This document shows, one piece after another, positions 17,150 through 27,110 of a stretch of 62,263 nt of DNA (position 1 is its first letter; each line of letters starts with the position of its first letter). Made by a program: the position numbers and the translations under genes. A model generated the notes under the pieces. The model saw only the letters and a list, made by a program, of their open reading frames with translations. It ran no database searches and had not been told where the DNA came from. Source of the stretch: Elusimicrobia bacterium GWF2_62_30. Lineage in GTDB: Bacteria; Elusimicrobiota; Elusimicrobia; Elusimicrobiales; UBA9959. The stretch covers positions 1 through 62,263 of the forward strand of contig MGUK01000023.1 of the NCBI GenBank assembly GCA_001799995.1, given 5' to 3'.

Positions 17150-19555
17150 GTGAGCAGCTCTTCGCCTGATTTTAACATTTTAAAGGGACCGCGGGACCCC
17201 TTCCTCTCCGTGCTGCCCGCTTTCCTTCCGCTCAAAACCCTGTCTTTGCCGGTAGCCCCGGAAAAGGCCGGGCAGCTGCAATACAACAGCATCGTCCAGC
17301 ACACCGAGGGGGACCGCGCTTACCTGCCGGCTTTTACGGACCCCGCCGCCGCCCCCTCGCCGCACCTGACCCTGCCCGTGCCGGAAACGGCTTCGCTTTT
17401 TTTCCACGCCACCAGGCATGAATTCTTCGTCTTCAACCCGCCCGGGCAGTCTTCTCTCAAGGCCGGCCGCGCCGACATTTCCCTCATTGCCGGGTTCCTG
17501 CAGGCCGGCGGGGCCGCGGAAGGGGACCCTGTTTTCGCGGCGACGCGGGAAGCCGGCGCGGGTAATCTGCACAAAGCTCACTACTTCTACACGCTGGCCG
17601 AAGAGAAAGCCGGCTCCGGGGCGCGGATGCCGCTCTGCGCCATCCTTATCGAACTGGGACTTTACCAGGAGGCTTACGACATTTTGAAAGCGGAAAAAAG
17701 CCCCGAAGCGCTGCTCCTGCTGTCCCTCGTTCACCGCAGGACAGGCAACCAGCAGCGCGCCGCGGAAGCCCTTGCCGCCGTCCCTTCAGGCACCCCCCTG
17801 GAAGAAAAAAGGGCCCTGGAGGCCGCGTGGCTGGACCTGGAGGCAGGCCGCGACGACGACGCCGAAAGGGCCTTTGAACGCCTGTCTGCGTCCGCCCTGG
17901 AGAAGACCGAAGCCCTGGCGGGCCTCGGCACCGTGCGCGCGAAAAAAGCTTTCAGGACGAAAGACGCGGGACGCCTGGCCGCCGCCTCCACCGCCCTGCG
18001 CTCCGCCCTCGCGACCACTTCCCCCGCCTCGGGGCGGCTGTACTTCCAGCTTGGGAACCTTTATTTCCGGTCGGGCAACTCCGTCCAGGCGGAGGACTGC
18101 TACCGGAAAGCCGCCGCGTTCTCTCCCGGCCTGCAGGCCCTGGCGAACCTGGCCGCGACGCTGGTACGCACCGGCAAGTTCCAGGAGGCGGCGGCCATCG
18201 CCGCAAGGATCGCGCTCACGGACCCCGCCTCGGCCAAGCGGCTCGCAGACCAGCTGCCGGCCGGCTCCGTTTCCGGGGAAGTCTCCCCGCAGTTATATTC
18301 CCAGGCGCCCGCCGGGGGCCGCCCGCAGCCGGGGACGCCCCCCCAGGCCGGCCTGCCTCCCGCGCTTAACCTGGGAAGCAAGGCCCCGCCTCAGCCCTCA
18401 GGGCCGGTCAAGATGCAGGAATTCAGGATGGAAACCCTGCAGGAGGCGATGGCGAAGACGCCGGCTCCCTCCGGGAACGAGCAACCCGAGTCGGGCCGGA
18501 TGAACGAGCTCAAGCTGGACAACCTCGGCGCGCCGCCGGGGGCCGAACCCGGACAAGCCTCACTCGAGCCCGCGGCCCCGCGGCTGCCCCCGAACATCTC
18601 CAACAGGCAGTTCGGCAAGCCTGCCGGGTTCGAGTCTTTTTCCAGCGGCCCGCAGTCTTCGTCCGGCGGCGGCGACGCCTGGAGGCGCCCCGAGGATTTC
18701 CTCTCCGGGGCGTTCAAGCTGGCCTCGGACCTGGAACGCGAATTCGGCAGCAAAGTACATTTCAACCGCGAGGGCCTCGCGGACGTGGAAAAAAAGCTCC
18801 GCCTGTTCACGAAACAGGCCAAGTTCTCCTCGGCCCCCGGGCTTATCCAGGAATGCGCGGCCTTCCTGTGCTATTTCCTGCAGGAGCGGCACAAGGGCCG
18901 CCTGGTGAAACTGGCCGGGCTGGAGCCCTGGGCCTGGCCCATGATCTTCGACACGCAGGAAACGAAGATCACCACCTATCCCGTACAGCGGCTGTGGCGC
19001 CTGCTCTGGGACGAAACGCTGCCCGAGACGGGCTGGCTGGTCAAGTACACCGAATGGCTGACGGACGCCGTCAAAGGCCCGCGCAGCCTGCTGACCGGCA
19101 GCGACGCCGTCAAGGAAAGGCGGGGCAGCCACCCGGAGAGGCTGGCGGACACGCAGACCGAGCACAAGCGGATGCTGCTGCTAATCTCCACGCTCGCCGA
19201 AACTTCCGGCATCGAGCTGGGCCGCACCGGGGTGATAAAGCTCGACCTCGCGCTTAAGAAGAATTTCAAGCCGGACATCCCCCCCAGCGCCGACGGCTGG
19301 AAACTGCTGCGCTGCTACGGGCACCTGCTCGCCGCCATTCTGGCGAAGGATTTCAAGGCCGCCTGGTTCCACACGGACGGCGAGGACGGCCACTGGTCCA
19401 TGCGGCTGCCCTGGGACACCTTCGTGTTCCCCATCGGCAAGATCTACAAGACGGCGTCGCACCGGGAAGAACTCCTGGAGTATTACGACGCGCTGCTGTC
19501 GGAAAGGGTACGCAGCCAGGGGCAGGCCACCGGCAGACTGCCCGGGGTCAAATAG
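17150..19555 (+). CDS. TPR protein with Pro-rich linker and uncharacterised C-terminal domain
   Basis: A cytoplasmic protein of about 800 residues with no signal peptide. An N-terminal beta-rich segment (about 1-120) is followed by TPR helices (about 130-370, for example GRLYFQLGNLYFRSGNSVQAEDCYRKA). A Pro/Gly/Gln-rich linker (380-530) repeats a motif K(M/L)xEFRMETLQEAM / MNELKLDNLG. The C-terminal alpha domain of about 240 residues is rich in Trp and Leu (KLAGLEPWAWPMIFD, VQRLWRLLWDETLPETGW). I do not recognise the C-terminal domain. The GTG start at 17150 rests on the promoter 7 bases upstream; a TTG at 17114 would lie inside that promoter. Confidence 0.8.
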   Translation: MSSSSPDFNILKGPRDPFLSVLPAFLPLKTLSLPVAPEKAGQLQYNSIVQHTEGDRAYLPAFTDPAAAPSPHLTLPVPETASLFFHATRHEFFVFNPPGQSSLKAGRADISLIAGFLQAGGAAEGDPVFAATREAGAGNLHKAHYFYTLAEEKAGSGARMPLCAILIELGLYQEAYDILKAEKSPEALLLLSLVHRRTGNQQRAAEALAAVPSGTPLEEKRALEAAWLDLEAGRDDDAERAFERLSASALEKTEALAGLGTVRAKKAFRTKDAGRLAAASTALRSALATTSPASGRLYFQLGNLYFRSGNSVQAEDCYRKAAAFSPGLQALANLAATLVRTGKFQEAAAIAARIALTDPASAKRLADQLPAGSVSGEVSPQLYSQAPAGGRPQPGTPPQAGLPPALNLGSKAPPQPSGPVKMQEFRMETLQEAMAKTPAPSGNEQPESGRMNELKLDNLGAPPGAEPGQASLEPAAPRLPPNISNRQFGKPAGFESFSSGPQSSSGGGDAWRRPEDFLSGAFKLASDLEREFGSKVHFNREGLADVEKKLRLFTKQAKFSSAPGLIQECAAFLCYFLQERHKGRLVKLAGLEPWAWPMIFDTQETKITTYPVQRLWRLLWDETLPETGWLVKYTEWLTDAVKGPRSLLTGSDAVKERRGSHPERLADTQTEHKRMLLLISTLAETSGIELGRTGVIKLDLALKKNFKPDIPPSADGWKLLRCYGHLLAAILAKDFKAAWFHTDGEDGHWSMRLPWDTFVFPIGKIYKTASHREELLEYYDALLSERVRSQGQATGRLPGVK

Positions 19556-19566
19556 GACTTTTGGCC

Positions 19567-19595
19567 TTGATTCAGTTCCGCCTTTCAGCGATAAT
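19567..19595 (+). promoter_or_regulatory. Promoter of the C11 protease operon
   Basis: TTGATT (19567-19572), 17 bases and GATAAT (19590-19595) stand 57 bases before the ATG at 19653. The expected leader is about 51 nt and contains AAGGG upstream of the start. This is a conventional leadered transcript, unlike many others in the window. Confidence 0.65.
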
Positions 19596-19652
19596 AATAT
19601 ATAGGTTCCGGAAATGCAGGCGTTTTAGCGGGCCGTTAAAAGGGAATATCGA

Positions 19653-21023
19653 ATGAATAAACTCATTTCACTTGTCCTCCTCGTACTCGCAGCGTCCCCG
19701 GCCGCGGCCGGCCAGGCCCTTGAAAGTCTTAGCGCCGAGACCAAAGGACTCGCGTCCAGGCCGGCTCCGTCAGCCGCTCCCGCGGCGGCTAAAGAGTGGA
19801 CGCTAATGGTCTTCATGAACGGCAAGAGCAATATCGAGCCGTTCGCCCTCGCCGACCTCAACCGTTTTGAAACCGTCGGTTCCAGCGAAAAGATAAATAT
19901 AGTCGTGGAGATAGGCCGCTCCAAAGGCCTGGACAACGATACCACCGCCGACGGGGACTGGGCCGGCGTGCGCCGCTATTACGTCACGAAGGACGCCGAC
20001 AAGGAACATATCGCCTCCCCTATGCTCGCCGATATCGGCAACGTAGACATGGGCGACTGGAAGGAAGCCGCGGCCTTCCTTAAGTGGACGCGCAACGCCT
20101 ACCCCGCCAAGAAGTACCTGTTCATGATCTGGGACCACGGCTGGGGCTGGATAGACCCCAAGAAGCCCGGCGACAACCTGGTGGACGGGCAGCACAAATC
20201 CATTTCGCACGATTTCGTGACCGGCAACTATATCGCCACCACGGAGATGGGCAAGATCTTCAAAGAGGCCGGCAAAGTTGACCTGTACGGTTCGATGGCC
20301 TGCTTCATGCAGATGGCCGAAGTGGCCTACGAACTCAAGGACGCGGCCAGCGTGATAGTAGCTTCCGAGGAAGTGATACAGCTGCCCAGCCTGAACTTCG
20401 AGGATTTCTTCGCGCTGCTGGAAAAGAACCCCTCGGCCGGCGCCGAGCAGGCCGGCGTCTACCTGGTGGACACTTTCAAGGAAATGTATTCCCGCCCGGA
20501 GTACATGCAGATGCTGGAGCAGACCAAGTACGGCACGCAGCTGTCCGCGATCCGCGCGGCGAAACTGCCGCTGCTGGCGAGGAAGACGGCCAAATGGGCC
20601 GAGCTGACGATGGCCGCCGGGGACAAGGCCGCGCTCGCCCGCGCCAAAACGGAAGTGCTGCGCTTCGAGGTCGGCGACGAGACCACCGACCCGGACAAAC
20701 AGATCTCCTTCTACGGCGACCTCTACAATTTCGTGGAGCTGGCCGGGCGCTATGCCGACAAATCCCTGCCCGGAGCGAAAGAAGCCGCCGCGGCCGGCGA
20801 AGACCTGAACAGGTTCATAACCGGAGAGCTCACCGTGAAGAACGTCTGGCTGGGCAAGGACCGCACCGGCAAAGAGTATTCCAATACGCACGGCATAGCC
20901 ATAAATATCCCCGGCAAGCCCGGCAACCTCATCGAGTACTATCCCACCTATTCCAAGCTGGCCTTCGAGCAGGCCGCCGGCTGGAGCAAGTTCATGACCT
21001 ACCTGGAGAACGCCGGAAAATAG
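19653..21023 (+). CDS. Secreted clostripain-like cysteine protease (peptidase C11)
   Basis: The 456-residue protein has a signal peptide (about 1-19). The C11 fold follows: WTLMVFMNGKSNIEPFALADLNRFE, the catalytic His-Gly in IWDHGWGW (about 165-172), and the catalytic Cys in YGSMACFMQMAEV (about 215). The family cleaves after Arg or Lys and may self-activate. Here it is exported, probably to the periplasm or outside. It heads an operon with a prenyl synthase, dcd, a TPR protein and a glycosyltransferase, although a functional link is not obvious. Confidence 0.9.
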   Translation: MNKLISLVLLVLAASPAAAGQALESLSAETKGLASRPAPSAAPAAAKEWTLMVFMNGKSNIEPFALADLNRFETVGSSEKINIVVEIGRSKGLDNDTTADGDWAGVRRYYVTKDADKEHIASPMLADIGNVDMGDWKEAAAFLKWTRNAYPAKKYLFMIWDHGWGWIDPKKPGDNLVDGQHKSISHDFVTGNYIATTEMGKIFKEAGKVDLYGSMACFMQMAEVAYELKDAASVIVASEEVIQLPSLNFEDFFALLEKNPSAGAEQAGVYLVDTFKEMYSRPEYMQMLEQTKYGTQLSAIRAAKLPLLARKTAKWAELTMAAGDKAALARAKTEVLRFEVGDETTDPDKQISFYGDLYNFVELAGRYADKSLPGAKEAAAAGEDLNRFITGELTVKNVWLGKDRTGKEYSNTHGIAINIPGKPGNLIEYYPTYSKLAFEQAAGWSKFMTYLENAGK

Positions 21024-21040
21024 GCGTTCTCCGGAGCCGG

Positions 21041-21853
21041 ATGTCAAAACCTTACGAAGCGGGCTCGTCTTTCAGGCCCGCTTTCCTTTTCCTGGACAAA
21101 GAGCAGCGCGCGGCCCTCTCGGCCTACTACGGCTACGCCCGGGCGGTGGACGATATCGCCGACGACCCGGAACTGACCGCGGCGCAAAAAACGGCGGGAC
21201 TGGAAGCCTGGCGCGCGGCGTTGCGCCGTGTCTTCTCCGGCGCCCCCGCCGGCGGGCTGGAGACGGACCTGGCGGCGGCCGTCGGGGCTTTCCCCCTTAA
21301 ACCGGGACACTTCCTGCCCGTGCTGGAAGGCGTCGCGCAGGACCTCGTCAAGACCCGCTACGAAACTTTCGAAGAACTGGAAGAGTATATGAGGCAGGTG
21401 GCTTCCGCCGTAGGCCTCGGCTGCCTGGCCATCTTCCGCTACGCGGACCCCGGCGCGGAGGAACTGGCCGACAAGCTCGGCCGCGCCGTCCAGCTTACCA
21501 ACATACTCCGGGACGTGGCGGAGGACCGGGCCGCCGGGCGCGTCTACCTCCCGGCGCGGGATCTGGCGCGTTTCGGCTGCACCCCGGAAGACCTGGAAGG
21601 TTCCAATTACAGCCCCAATTTTATAGAATTGATGAAATTCGAGGCCGGCCGCGCGCAGGGACTGTACGCCGAAGCTGCCGCGTTGCCCGGCCGCGAGCGG
21701 CCTTTCGCGGCGCTCGTGATGATGGAACTTTACCGCGGCCTGCTGGCCAGGATGGAACGGGACGGGTTCAGGGTAAAGGGCGGGCGGATAAGCCTCAACA
21801 CCTTTGAAAAGGCGAAAGCTCTTTTTAACGCCTGGAAAGCTCTCAGGAGATAA
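21041..21853 (+). CDS. Squalene/phytoene synthase family protein (HpnD-like)
   Basis: The 270-residue head-to-head prenyl synthase has a first Asp-rich motif DDIAD near 38-42 and a second NILRDVAED near 160. Family features Yxx[15 protein letters not shown] and RVYLP are all present. It would join two farnesyl or geranylgeranyl diphosphates (squalene, presqualene or phytoene). I chose ATG 21041, preceded by CCGGAGCCGG, over the long upstream open frame that overlaps the protease gene. A second family member lies at 39450-40517, as in HpnC/HpnD pairs, but no HpnE oxidase is seen. Confidence 0.9.
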   Translation: MSKPYEAGSSFRPAFLFLDKEQRAALSAYYGYARAVDDIADDPELTAAQKTAGLEAWRAALRRVFSGAPAGGLETDLAAAVGAFPLKPGHFLPVLEGVAQDLVKTRYETFEELEEYMRQVASAVGLGCLAIFRYADPGAEELADKLGRAVQLTNILRDVAEDRAAGRVYLPARDLARFGCTPEDLEGSNYSPNFIELMKFEAGRAQGLYAEAAALPGRERPFAALVMMELYRGLLARMERDGFRVKGGRISLNTFEKAKALFNAWKALRR

Positions 21854-21858
21854 CGACA

Positions 21859-22419
21859 ATGCTTAAACCGGATACCTGGATAAGACAGAACTGCCGCAAG
21901 AACAAGATGATCGTCCCCTTCGTGGAGGGCCTGGTAGCCAAGGGCCGCGTTTCCTACGGCCTTTCCTCCTACGGCTACGACATCCGCGTGGCCGACGAAT
22001 ACAAGGTCTTCACCGACGTGCACAACTGCGTTGTGGACCCGAAGAATTTCAACGACAAGTCCTTCGTCAACCTCAAAGCCCCCTTCTGCATCGTGCCGGC
22101 GCATTCCTTCGCGCTGGCCCGCTCGGTGGAATATTTCCGCATCCCCCGCAACGTCATCGGCCTCTGCATAGGAAAAAGCACTTACGCGCGCTGCGGCATA
22201 GTGGTGAACATCACCCCGCTGGAGCCGGAATGGGAAGGCCACCTCACGCTGGAAATTTCGAATACCACGCCGCTGCCCGCCAAGATCTATTCAAACGAAG
22301 GCATAGCGCAGCTGGTCTTCCTCGGGGCGGACCAGGAATGCGAAACCTCTTATAAGGATAGGAAGGGTAAATACCAGGCCCAGCGCGGCGTGACCCTGCC
22401 GCGCATACTCAAAAAGTGA
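21859..22419 (+). CDS. dcd: dCTP deaminase
   Basis: The 186-residue homotrimeric enzyme converts dCTP to dUTP for dTMP synthesis. It carries SSYGYDIRV, the catalytic region [24 protein letters not shown] with the active-site Arg and Glu, and the [14 protein letters not shown] strand. The C-terminal lid Q-R-G-V-T-L-P is kept. The stop overlaps the GTG of the next gene by 4 bases (GTGA). Confidence 0.95.
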   Translation: MLKPDTWIRQNCRKNKMIVPFVEGLVAKGRVSYGLSSYGYDIRVADEYKVFTDVHNCVVDPKNFNDKSFVNLKAPFCIVPAHSFALARSVEYFRIPRNVIGLCIGKSTYARCGIVVNITPLEPEWEGHLTLEISNTTPLPAKIYSNEGIAQLVFLGADQECETSYKDRKGKYQAQRGVTLPRILKK

Positions 22420-24389
22420 CGAACAAAGATATCCTGCTACAGGCCGCCCTGGCCTCCTTCCTCTGCTCCGCCGCCGCGTCGGCGGAAGCGCCGGACGCGC
22501 TCACGCGCGCCCGGGAAACGGCCGCGCGGGGGTCGGAAGCCAAAGCCCTGGCAATAGCCGCGGAGGGGCTCAAGGCCTCGCCTTCGGACAGGGCCCTCTT
22601 CCTTTATACGGTGGAACTGCTGCCTGAAGCCCCGTCGAAACACGCTGCGGCCGTAGCCGCCGCGGCGCACGGGATGCTGGACAAGGCCAGCGAAGATTAC
22701 GCCTGGCCGCTCGGCCTGTGCAAAGCGCTGCGGGTCTCGGGCCGCGCGCAGGAAGCCCTTTCCAACTGCAGGAAGGCCATGCAGCTCGACCCCACCGCTT
22801 ATCCCCCTTACCGCGAGCTGGGGCTCACCTACGCCGCCGCCGGCAATTCCCGCAAGGCCGCCGAAACCATCGAGCAGGGCGTGGAGATAGCGTCCTCCAG
22901 CTACCAGGCCCATTACCAGCTGGCCCGGGTGCGCGAGAACAACGGGGACCTTTCCCGCGCCCGCAGGTCCTACGAAGCGGCCCTGTCGCTGACCAGGCGC
23001 AGCCGGGATCTGGACGCCGAGTACTACGGCGCCCTGATAAAGGCCGGGCTTAGAAGGGTGGAATCGAAAACGGCCGCGGCCAAGGACAAGCCCAGGGAGC
23101 CGGAACCCCCCGGCAAGAAACAGCTCTACGCCTCCTGCGTGGCTAAATTCCGCGAAGAAGCCGGCAAAGACAATCTCCTTAACGCCATAGACATAAGCGC
23201 CGGCTGCATAAAGATCTCCCGCAGCGACCCGGAGCTTGCCGCCGAACGGGCCCCCCTGCTGGTGCGCTCCGGCAAATACGAAGAGGGCATAAAGGAATAC
23301 GGCCGCGCCGCCTCTCTTTACGGGCCGAAGAACAAAAAAACGGCTTTCCTCCGCATAAAAGCGGCCGAGACCTGCGCCAAGCTCGGGGACGCCAAGGGGG
23401 CGATGGCGCAGTACCGCCTGGCGGCGGAAGCCGACCCGTCCGACCTGAACGCGCTCAAAGGCCTGGCCGACTCCCTGGAGGCCCGCTCGCTGTTCAAGGA
23501 AGCGATGGACACGTACGAGAAGATCCTGAAACTGGAACCGGCCAACGAGAAAGCGAAGACCAGGCTGGAAGAACTCAGGATGGGGTTCCTGCCCAACGAC
23601 CGGATACTGGAAGAGCTCCGGCTGCGCAACGCCATAGACGCGCAGAAGACCGTGCTTCAGCCTGAAGACATCAAGCTTTTCAAGGCCATACGCGCGGCCG
23701 AAATAAACGACGGCGTGGACTATGTCCGCGAGAAAATGCTCCCCGCCAAGGGGCTGATCATCGAGAAGCGGGAAGCGGCGTCGATAAGATTTTACCTCAG
23801 CGGGGCCGGCTACAAAGCTTACCTGTTCCACGCCACGCGCGACGCCATAAGATTCTTCGAGAAGCAGAAGATTGGGATGCGCGAGATCTTCAAGCTGAGG
23901 GACACGGCGGGCGCCGATATCTTCGACAAGGCCGGGCAGATAACCCCGGAAGGCCTGCAAGCCTGGCAGAAGGGAAAGGCGGGGACCAAGACCTGGCTTA
24001 TGCCTTATGAATCCGTGCCCGAAAGCCCGGCCGCAGTAAAGGCTAACAAGGACCTGGCCGAGGCGCAGGGCATGGGCTACAGGGAACTCTCCGAACCCGA
24101 GTACATCTGGCTGCTGAAAGCGACCAACTGCCCCGAAGACGTAATGCAGGCCGACCCGCTGAAGATGAAGGTCATCAACGACGGGGCCAGGGTCCGCTTC
24201 CTGCTGTGTTCCGTGGAGAACTCCGCCTGCATGAACCCCATAAATCTCAAGCTGGTCTCCTATATCGCTTCTTATCGCGACGGCGACGACAAGCTGTCGC
24301 AGACGAACACCTCCACAGCGTTTTTCGGCACCGGCGCCGTGAAAAAATACCGGTTCTGCGAGAACGGCAGGCTGTGGGACGGGAAATGA
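22416..24389 (+). CDS. Secreted TPR-repeat protein with Cys-containing C-terminal domain
   Basis: The 657-residue protein starts at GTG 22416, overlapping the dcd stop. A signal peptide (about 1-22, ASA) leads to TPRs at about 30-200 and 225-395 (for example [29 protein letters not shown]). The last 230 residues form a separate domain of unknown type with a C-P-E-D segment ([13 protein letters not shown]) and a [13 protein letters not shown] cluster. The Cys residues could form disulfides in the periplasm. It overlaps the following glycosyltransferase by 4 bases, so they may act together in envelope glycan handling. Confidence 0.82.
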   Translation: MTNKDILLQAALASFLCSAAASAEAPDALTRARETAARGSEAKALAIAAEGLKASPSDRALFLYTVELLPEAPSKHAAAVAAAAHGMLDKASEDYAWPLGLCKALRVSGRAQEALSNCRKAMQLDPTAYPPYRELGLTYAAAGNSRKAAETIEQGVEIASSSYQAHYQLARVRENNGDLSRARRSYEAALSLTRRSRDLDAEYYGALIKAGLRRVESKTAAAKDKPREPEPPGKKQLYASCVAKFREEAGKDNLLNAIDISAGCIKISRSDPELAAERAPLLVRSGKYEEGIKEYGRAASLYGPKNKKTAFLRIKAAETCAKLGDAKGAMAQYRLAAEADPSDLNALKGLADSLEARSLFKEAMDTYEKILKLEPANEKAKTRLEELRMGFLPNDRILEELRLRNAIDAQKTVLQPEDIKLFKAIRAAEINDGVDYVREKMLPAKGLIIEKREAASIRFYLSGAGYKAYLFHATRDAIRFFEKQKIGMREIFKLRDTAGADIFDKAGQITPEGLQAWQKGKAGTKTWLMPYESVPESPAAVKANKDLAEAQGMGYRELSEPEYIWLLKATNCPEDVMQADPLKMKVINDGARVRFLLCSVENSACMNPINLKLVSYIASYRDGDDKLSQTNTSTAFFGTGAVKKYRFCENGRLWDGK

Positions 24390-26170
24390 ACCTCCCCCCC
24401 GAAGAGAATGACCGTAGGAACACGCTGCTCCTGGCCGGGGCCATAGGGCTGCTGGCGCTGGCGATGCGCCTGTGGGGCATAGAGTTCGGCCTCCCCAACG
24501 TGTTCTGCGGCGTCGACGAGAATTTTTCCACCCCGCTCGCCATGCGCTTTGGCAGCGGGGAACTCGTTCCCTTCAACTATTCCTGGCCCTCCCTCCACTC
24601 GTATATGCTGTTCGCGCTTTACGGCGTCTACTACAAGCTGGGCTCGCTGCTTGGCAGCGTCCAATCCGCGCATGATTTCCAGAAGCTCTACTTTACAGAC
24701 CCCCAGTCTTTCTACATTATAGGGAGATACCTGAGCGTTGCCGCGGGAACCGCGTCCTGCCTGGCGCTGTTCTTCCTCGCGAAGAAGGCCTGTTCCCTGC
24801 GCACCGCCGTCCTGGCCGCGCTGTTCATCTCCCTCAATTTCCTCCATATCAGGGATTCTCACTATTCCAGGCCGGACATGATAGCCAGTTTCTTCATGCT
24901 GCTGACCTTCCTGCGCATGTTATCGCTCAGGACCAGGAAGGATTATATCCTGACCGGGATACTGGCGGGGATGACCATAGCGAGCAAATACCAGTTCGGC
25001 TTGGTGGTCATACCCGCGCTGGCGGCGCATTTCCTCCCCGGCCCGGACGGGGAGCAGCGGCCTTTCATGAGCAGGCTGAAAGACCCGTCCCCGCTCATCA
25101 TGCTGCTGTCCGCGTTCCTGGTCTTCTTCGCCGCGACCCCGTTCACGATCATACACCTCCGGACGGCGCTCCAGCACGTGATCTGGGCCGCCGACCAGGA
25201 ACACTTCATGCGTCTCTACGGCTTCACCAGCGCTTTCAGCTTCCACTTCCAGTACAGCTTCCTGCAGGGCATGGGGCTGCCGCTCATGCTCGCCTCCCTG
25301 TTTGGCATCATACGCGCCCTGCGCAGGCCTACCAGGGCCGGCATACTGCTCCTCGTTCTGGCGGCGGTCAATTACCTGGCCATCACCCTGACCAGCGGCG
25401 TCTACATGCGCTATGCCATCCCGCTGCTGTACCCGCTGTTCATCTTCGCGGCTGAGGCCGCGGATTATCTCATCGGGGCCGTGGAACGGCGGCGCCTCCC
25501 CGGCCCGCTGAAAAAGCTCTTCATGCTGCTGCTGCCCGCCGCGCTTCTTTACCAGCCCGCCCGCAAAGCCATCGCCTACGACTGGCTGCTGACGCAGAAG
25601 GACAACCGCGTGGTGGCGGCCGAATGGATAGAAGCCAACATCCCCGACGGCAGCAGGCTCACGTTCACCACGCCCTGGCCGGCCGACTGCCCCGTGCTCA
25701 GGCAAACGAAGGAGTCGCTTTCCGACGACACACGCGAAATTGTAACAGGCTACAGGCACAAGTTCCTGCTGGCCCTGCCGGACTACCCCCGGAAGCCGGC
25801 CTACTATATCACGCAGCTCTACGAAGAGGGCTGGGTCATGCTCTGGTACCGGGGCATTAAAACGGACGTAAAAAAACTTAAAGCCGACATAAAGGCCGAG
25901 AAGGTGGATTATATCGTCTCGCTCGAGCATTACCCCGGCGCGCTTCCGAACGTCTCCCCGCAGCTGACCGCGCTGATAGGGTCGTCCTACACTTTATATA
26001 AGGAGATACTGCCGTACAGCGGCGACGCCCCGCCGGAACCCCTGTTCGACGAACCCTCCGGCTATTACCTGCCGTGCGCAGGATTTGAAAGGCTGCTAAG
26101 GCCGGGGCCAATAATACGGATCTGGAAAACCTCTCCGCCCAACGCCGGGAAGGCCCGGGTTTTGCATTGA
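24386..26170 (+). CDS. PMT/GT39-type membrane glycosyltransferase
   Basis: The 594-residue integral membrane protein has about 10-12 TM segments in residues 12-420 and a soluble tail (about 440-594). The first loop has GVDENF, matching the Asp-Glu motif of lipid-linked GT-C transferases (PMT, ArnT), and RDSHYSRPDMIASFF follows. It would transfer a sugar from a polyprenyl-phosphate carrier on the periplasmic side; the acceptor is unknown. I chose ATG 24386 (ATGA overlap with the TPR gene) because the upstream open frame lies inside that gene. Confidence 0.88.
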   Translation: MNLPPEENDRRNTLLLAGAIGLLALAMRLWGIEFGLPNVFCGVDENFSTPLAMRFGSGELVPFNYSWPSLHSYMLFALYGVYYKLGSLLGSVQSAHDFQKLYFTDPQSFYIIGRYLSVAAGTASCLALFFLAKKACSLRTAVLAALFISLNFLHIRDSHYSRPDMIASFFMLLTFLRMLSLRTRKDYILTGILAGMTIASKYQFGLVVIPALAAHFLPGPDGEQRPFMSRLKDPSPLIMLLSAFLVFFAATPFTIIHLRTALQHVIWAADQEHFMRLYGFTSAFSFHFQYSFLQGMGLPLMLASLFGIIRALRRPTRAGILLLVLAAVNYLAITLTSGVYMRYAIPLLYPLFIFAAEAADYLIGAVERRRLPGPLKKLFMLLLPAALLYQPARKAIAYDWLLTQKDNRVVAAEWIEANIPDGSRLTFTTPWPADCPVLRQTKESLSDDTREIVTGYRHKFLLALPDYPRKPAYYITQLYEEGWVMLWYRGIKTDVKKLKADIKAEKVDYIVSLEHYPGALPNVSPQLTALIGSSYTLYKEILPYSGDAPPEPLFDEPSGYYLPCAGFERLLRPGPIIRIWKTSPPNAGKARVLH

Positions 26171-26190
26171 ATACGGAAATTTGATATCAT
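26162..26190 (+). promoter_or_regulatory. rplM-rpsI promoter (predicted leaderless)
   Basis: TTGCAT (26162-26167) overlaps the stop codon of the glycosyltransferase gene. A 17-base spacer leads to TATCAT (26185-26190). The expected start of transcription is 26197, only 3 nt before the rplM ATG at 26200. No Shine-Dalgarno is present in that space. Confidence 0.7.
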
Positions 26191-26199
26191 TATGTGACT

Positions 26200-26619
26200 A
26201 TGATACAGAAAACGACTTTACCCAAGACCGACACAGCTGAAAAAACCAGGAAGTGGCATTTCTTCGACGCCACAGACAAGGTTCTCGGCCGACTCTCGAC
26301 GAAGATAGCCGTCCTCCTGATGGGCAAGCACAAACGCGACTTCGCCCACAACGTGGACTGCGGCGACTTCGTAGTGGTAACCAACACCGACAAGGTGCGC
26401 ATAACCGGCAACAAGCTGGAAGACAAATTCTACTTCCGCCACTCCGGCTACGCCAACGGCGCCAGGACCATCCCGTACAAGCGCCAGATGGAGAACGATT
26501 CCACCAAGGTGCTCGAACTTTCCGTGCGCCGCATGCTGGACGACAACAATATGCGCGGCAGGCGCATGAAGCGCCTCCGCATCTTCAACGGCGAGCAGAC
26601 GCAGTTCAAGGCCGCATAG
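26200..26619 (+). CDS. rplM: 50S ribosomal protein L13
   Basis: The 139-residue protein is at normal length for L13. Signatures: WHFFDATDKVLGRLSTKIA, LMGKHKRDFAHNVDCGDFVVV, KFYFRHSGYANGA, and the LSVRRMLDDN C-terminal part. The usual rplM-rpsI pair follows. I chose ATG 26200 instead of the GTG at 26194 because the promoter predicts transcription from about 26197, making a nearly leaderless mRNA. Confidence 0.97.
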   Translation: MIQKTTLPKTDTAEKTRKWHFFDATDKVLGRLSTKIAVLLMGKHKRDFAHNVDCGDFVVVTNTDKVRITGNKLEDKFYFRHSGYANGARTIPYKRQMENDSTKVLELSVRRMLDDNNMRGRRMKRLRIFNGEQTQFKAA

Positions 26620-26640
26620 TAACTTACTAAGGATTCAACA

Positions 26641-27039
26641 ATGGAAAACAAGAACTTGATATTAGCCACCGGCAGGCGCAAGACCTCCGTGGCGCAGATA
26701 CGCATGTCCCAGGGCGGGGAAGGTAAGATAACCATCAACGCCAAGACCCCCGAAGCCTATTTCGGCAACACCCCCCGCTTCAAATACATTATCACCACCC
26801 CTTTCGATCTTGCGAAAGATCAGAAGTTCGACTGCGTGATAAAGGTTAACGGCGGCGGCATCGCCAGCCAGGCCGGGGCCATACGCCACGGCATCGCCCG
26901 CGCGATAGCCAGCCTCGGCGACAGCTTCCACGCCTCCATGAAGAAAGCCGGGTTCCTTACCCGCGATTCCCGCATGGTGGAAAGAAAGAAACCCGGCAGG
27001 CCGAAAGCCCGCAAGCGCTTCCAGTTCTCGAAGCGTTAA
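26641..27039 (+). CDS. rpsI: 30S ribosomal protein S9
   Basis: The 132-residue protein has the family features TGRRKTSVAQIRM near the start, VNGGGIASQAGAIRHGIARA, and the tail ending in RKRFQFSKR, whose terminal Lys-Arg contacts P-site tRNA. AAGGATT precedes the ATG at 26641, 21 bases after rplM. Confidence 0.97.
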   Translation: MENKNLILATGRRKTSVAQIRMSQGGEGKITINAKTPEAYFGNTPRFKYIITTPFDLAKDQKFDCVIKVNGGGIASQAGAIRHGIARAIASLGDSFHASMKKAGFLTRDSRMVERKKPGRPKARKRFQFSKR

Positions 27040-27060
27040 TCCCCCGGAGGGAACGACGGA

Positions 27061-27092
27061 CGCGCCCGCCACAAGCGGGCGCGTTCTTTTTG
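27061..27092 (+). terminator. rplM-rpsI terminator
   Basis: A perfect 9-bp stem CGCGCCCGC/GCGGGCGCG (27061-27069 and 27075-27083) with a CACAA loop is followed by TTCTTTTTG, a standard intrinsic terminator 22 bases after the rpsI stop. A TATACT at 27093-27098 directly after the T-tract may be the -10 box for the next gene. Confidence 0.9.
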
Positions 27093-27110
27093 TATACTTG
27101 AACCGGACAC

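Noticed and set aside
20594..21040. N-terminal extension of the squalene/phytoene synthase
   Set aside because: The extension is the +1 frame of the C11 protease gene. The family start and a Shine-Dalgarno are at 21041.
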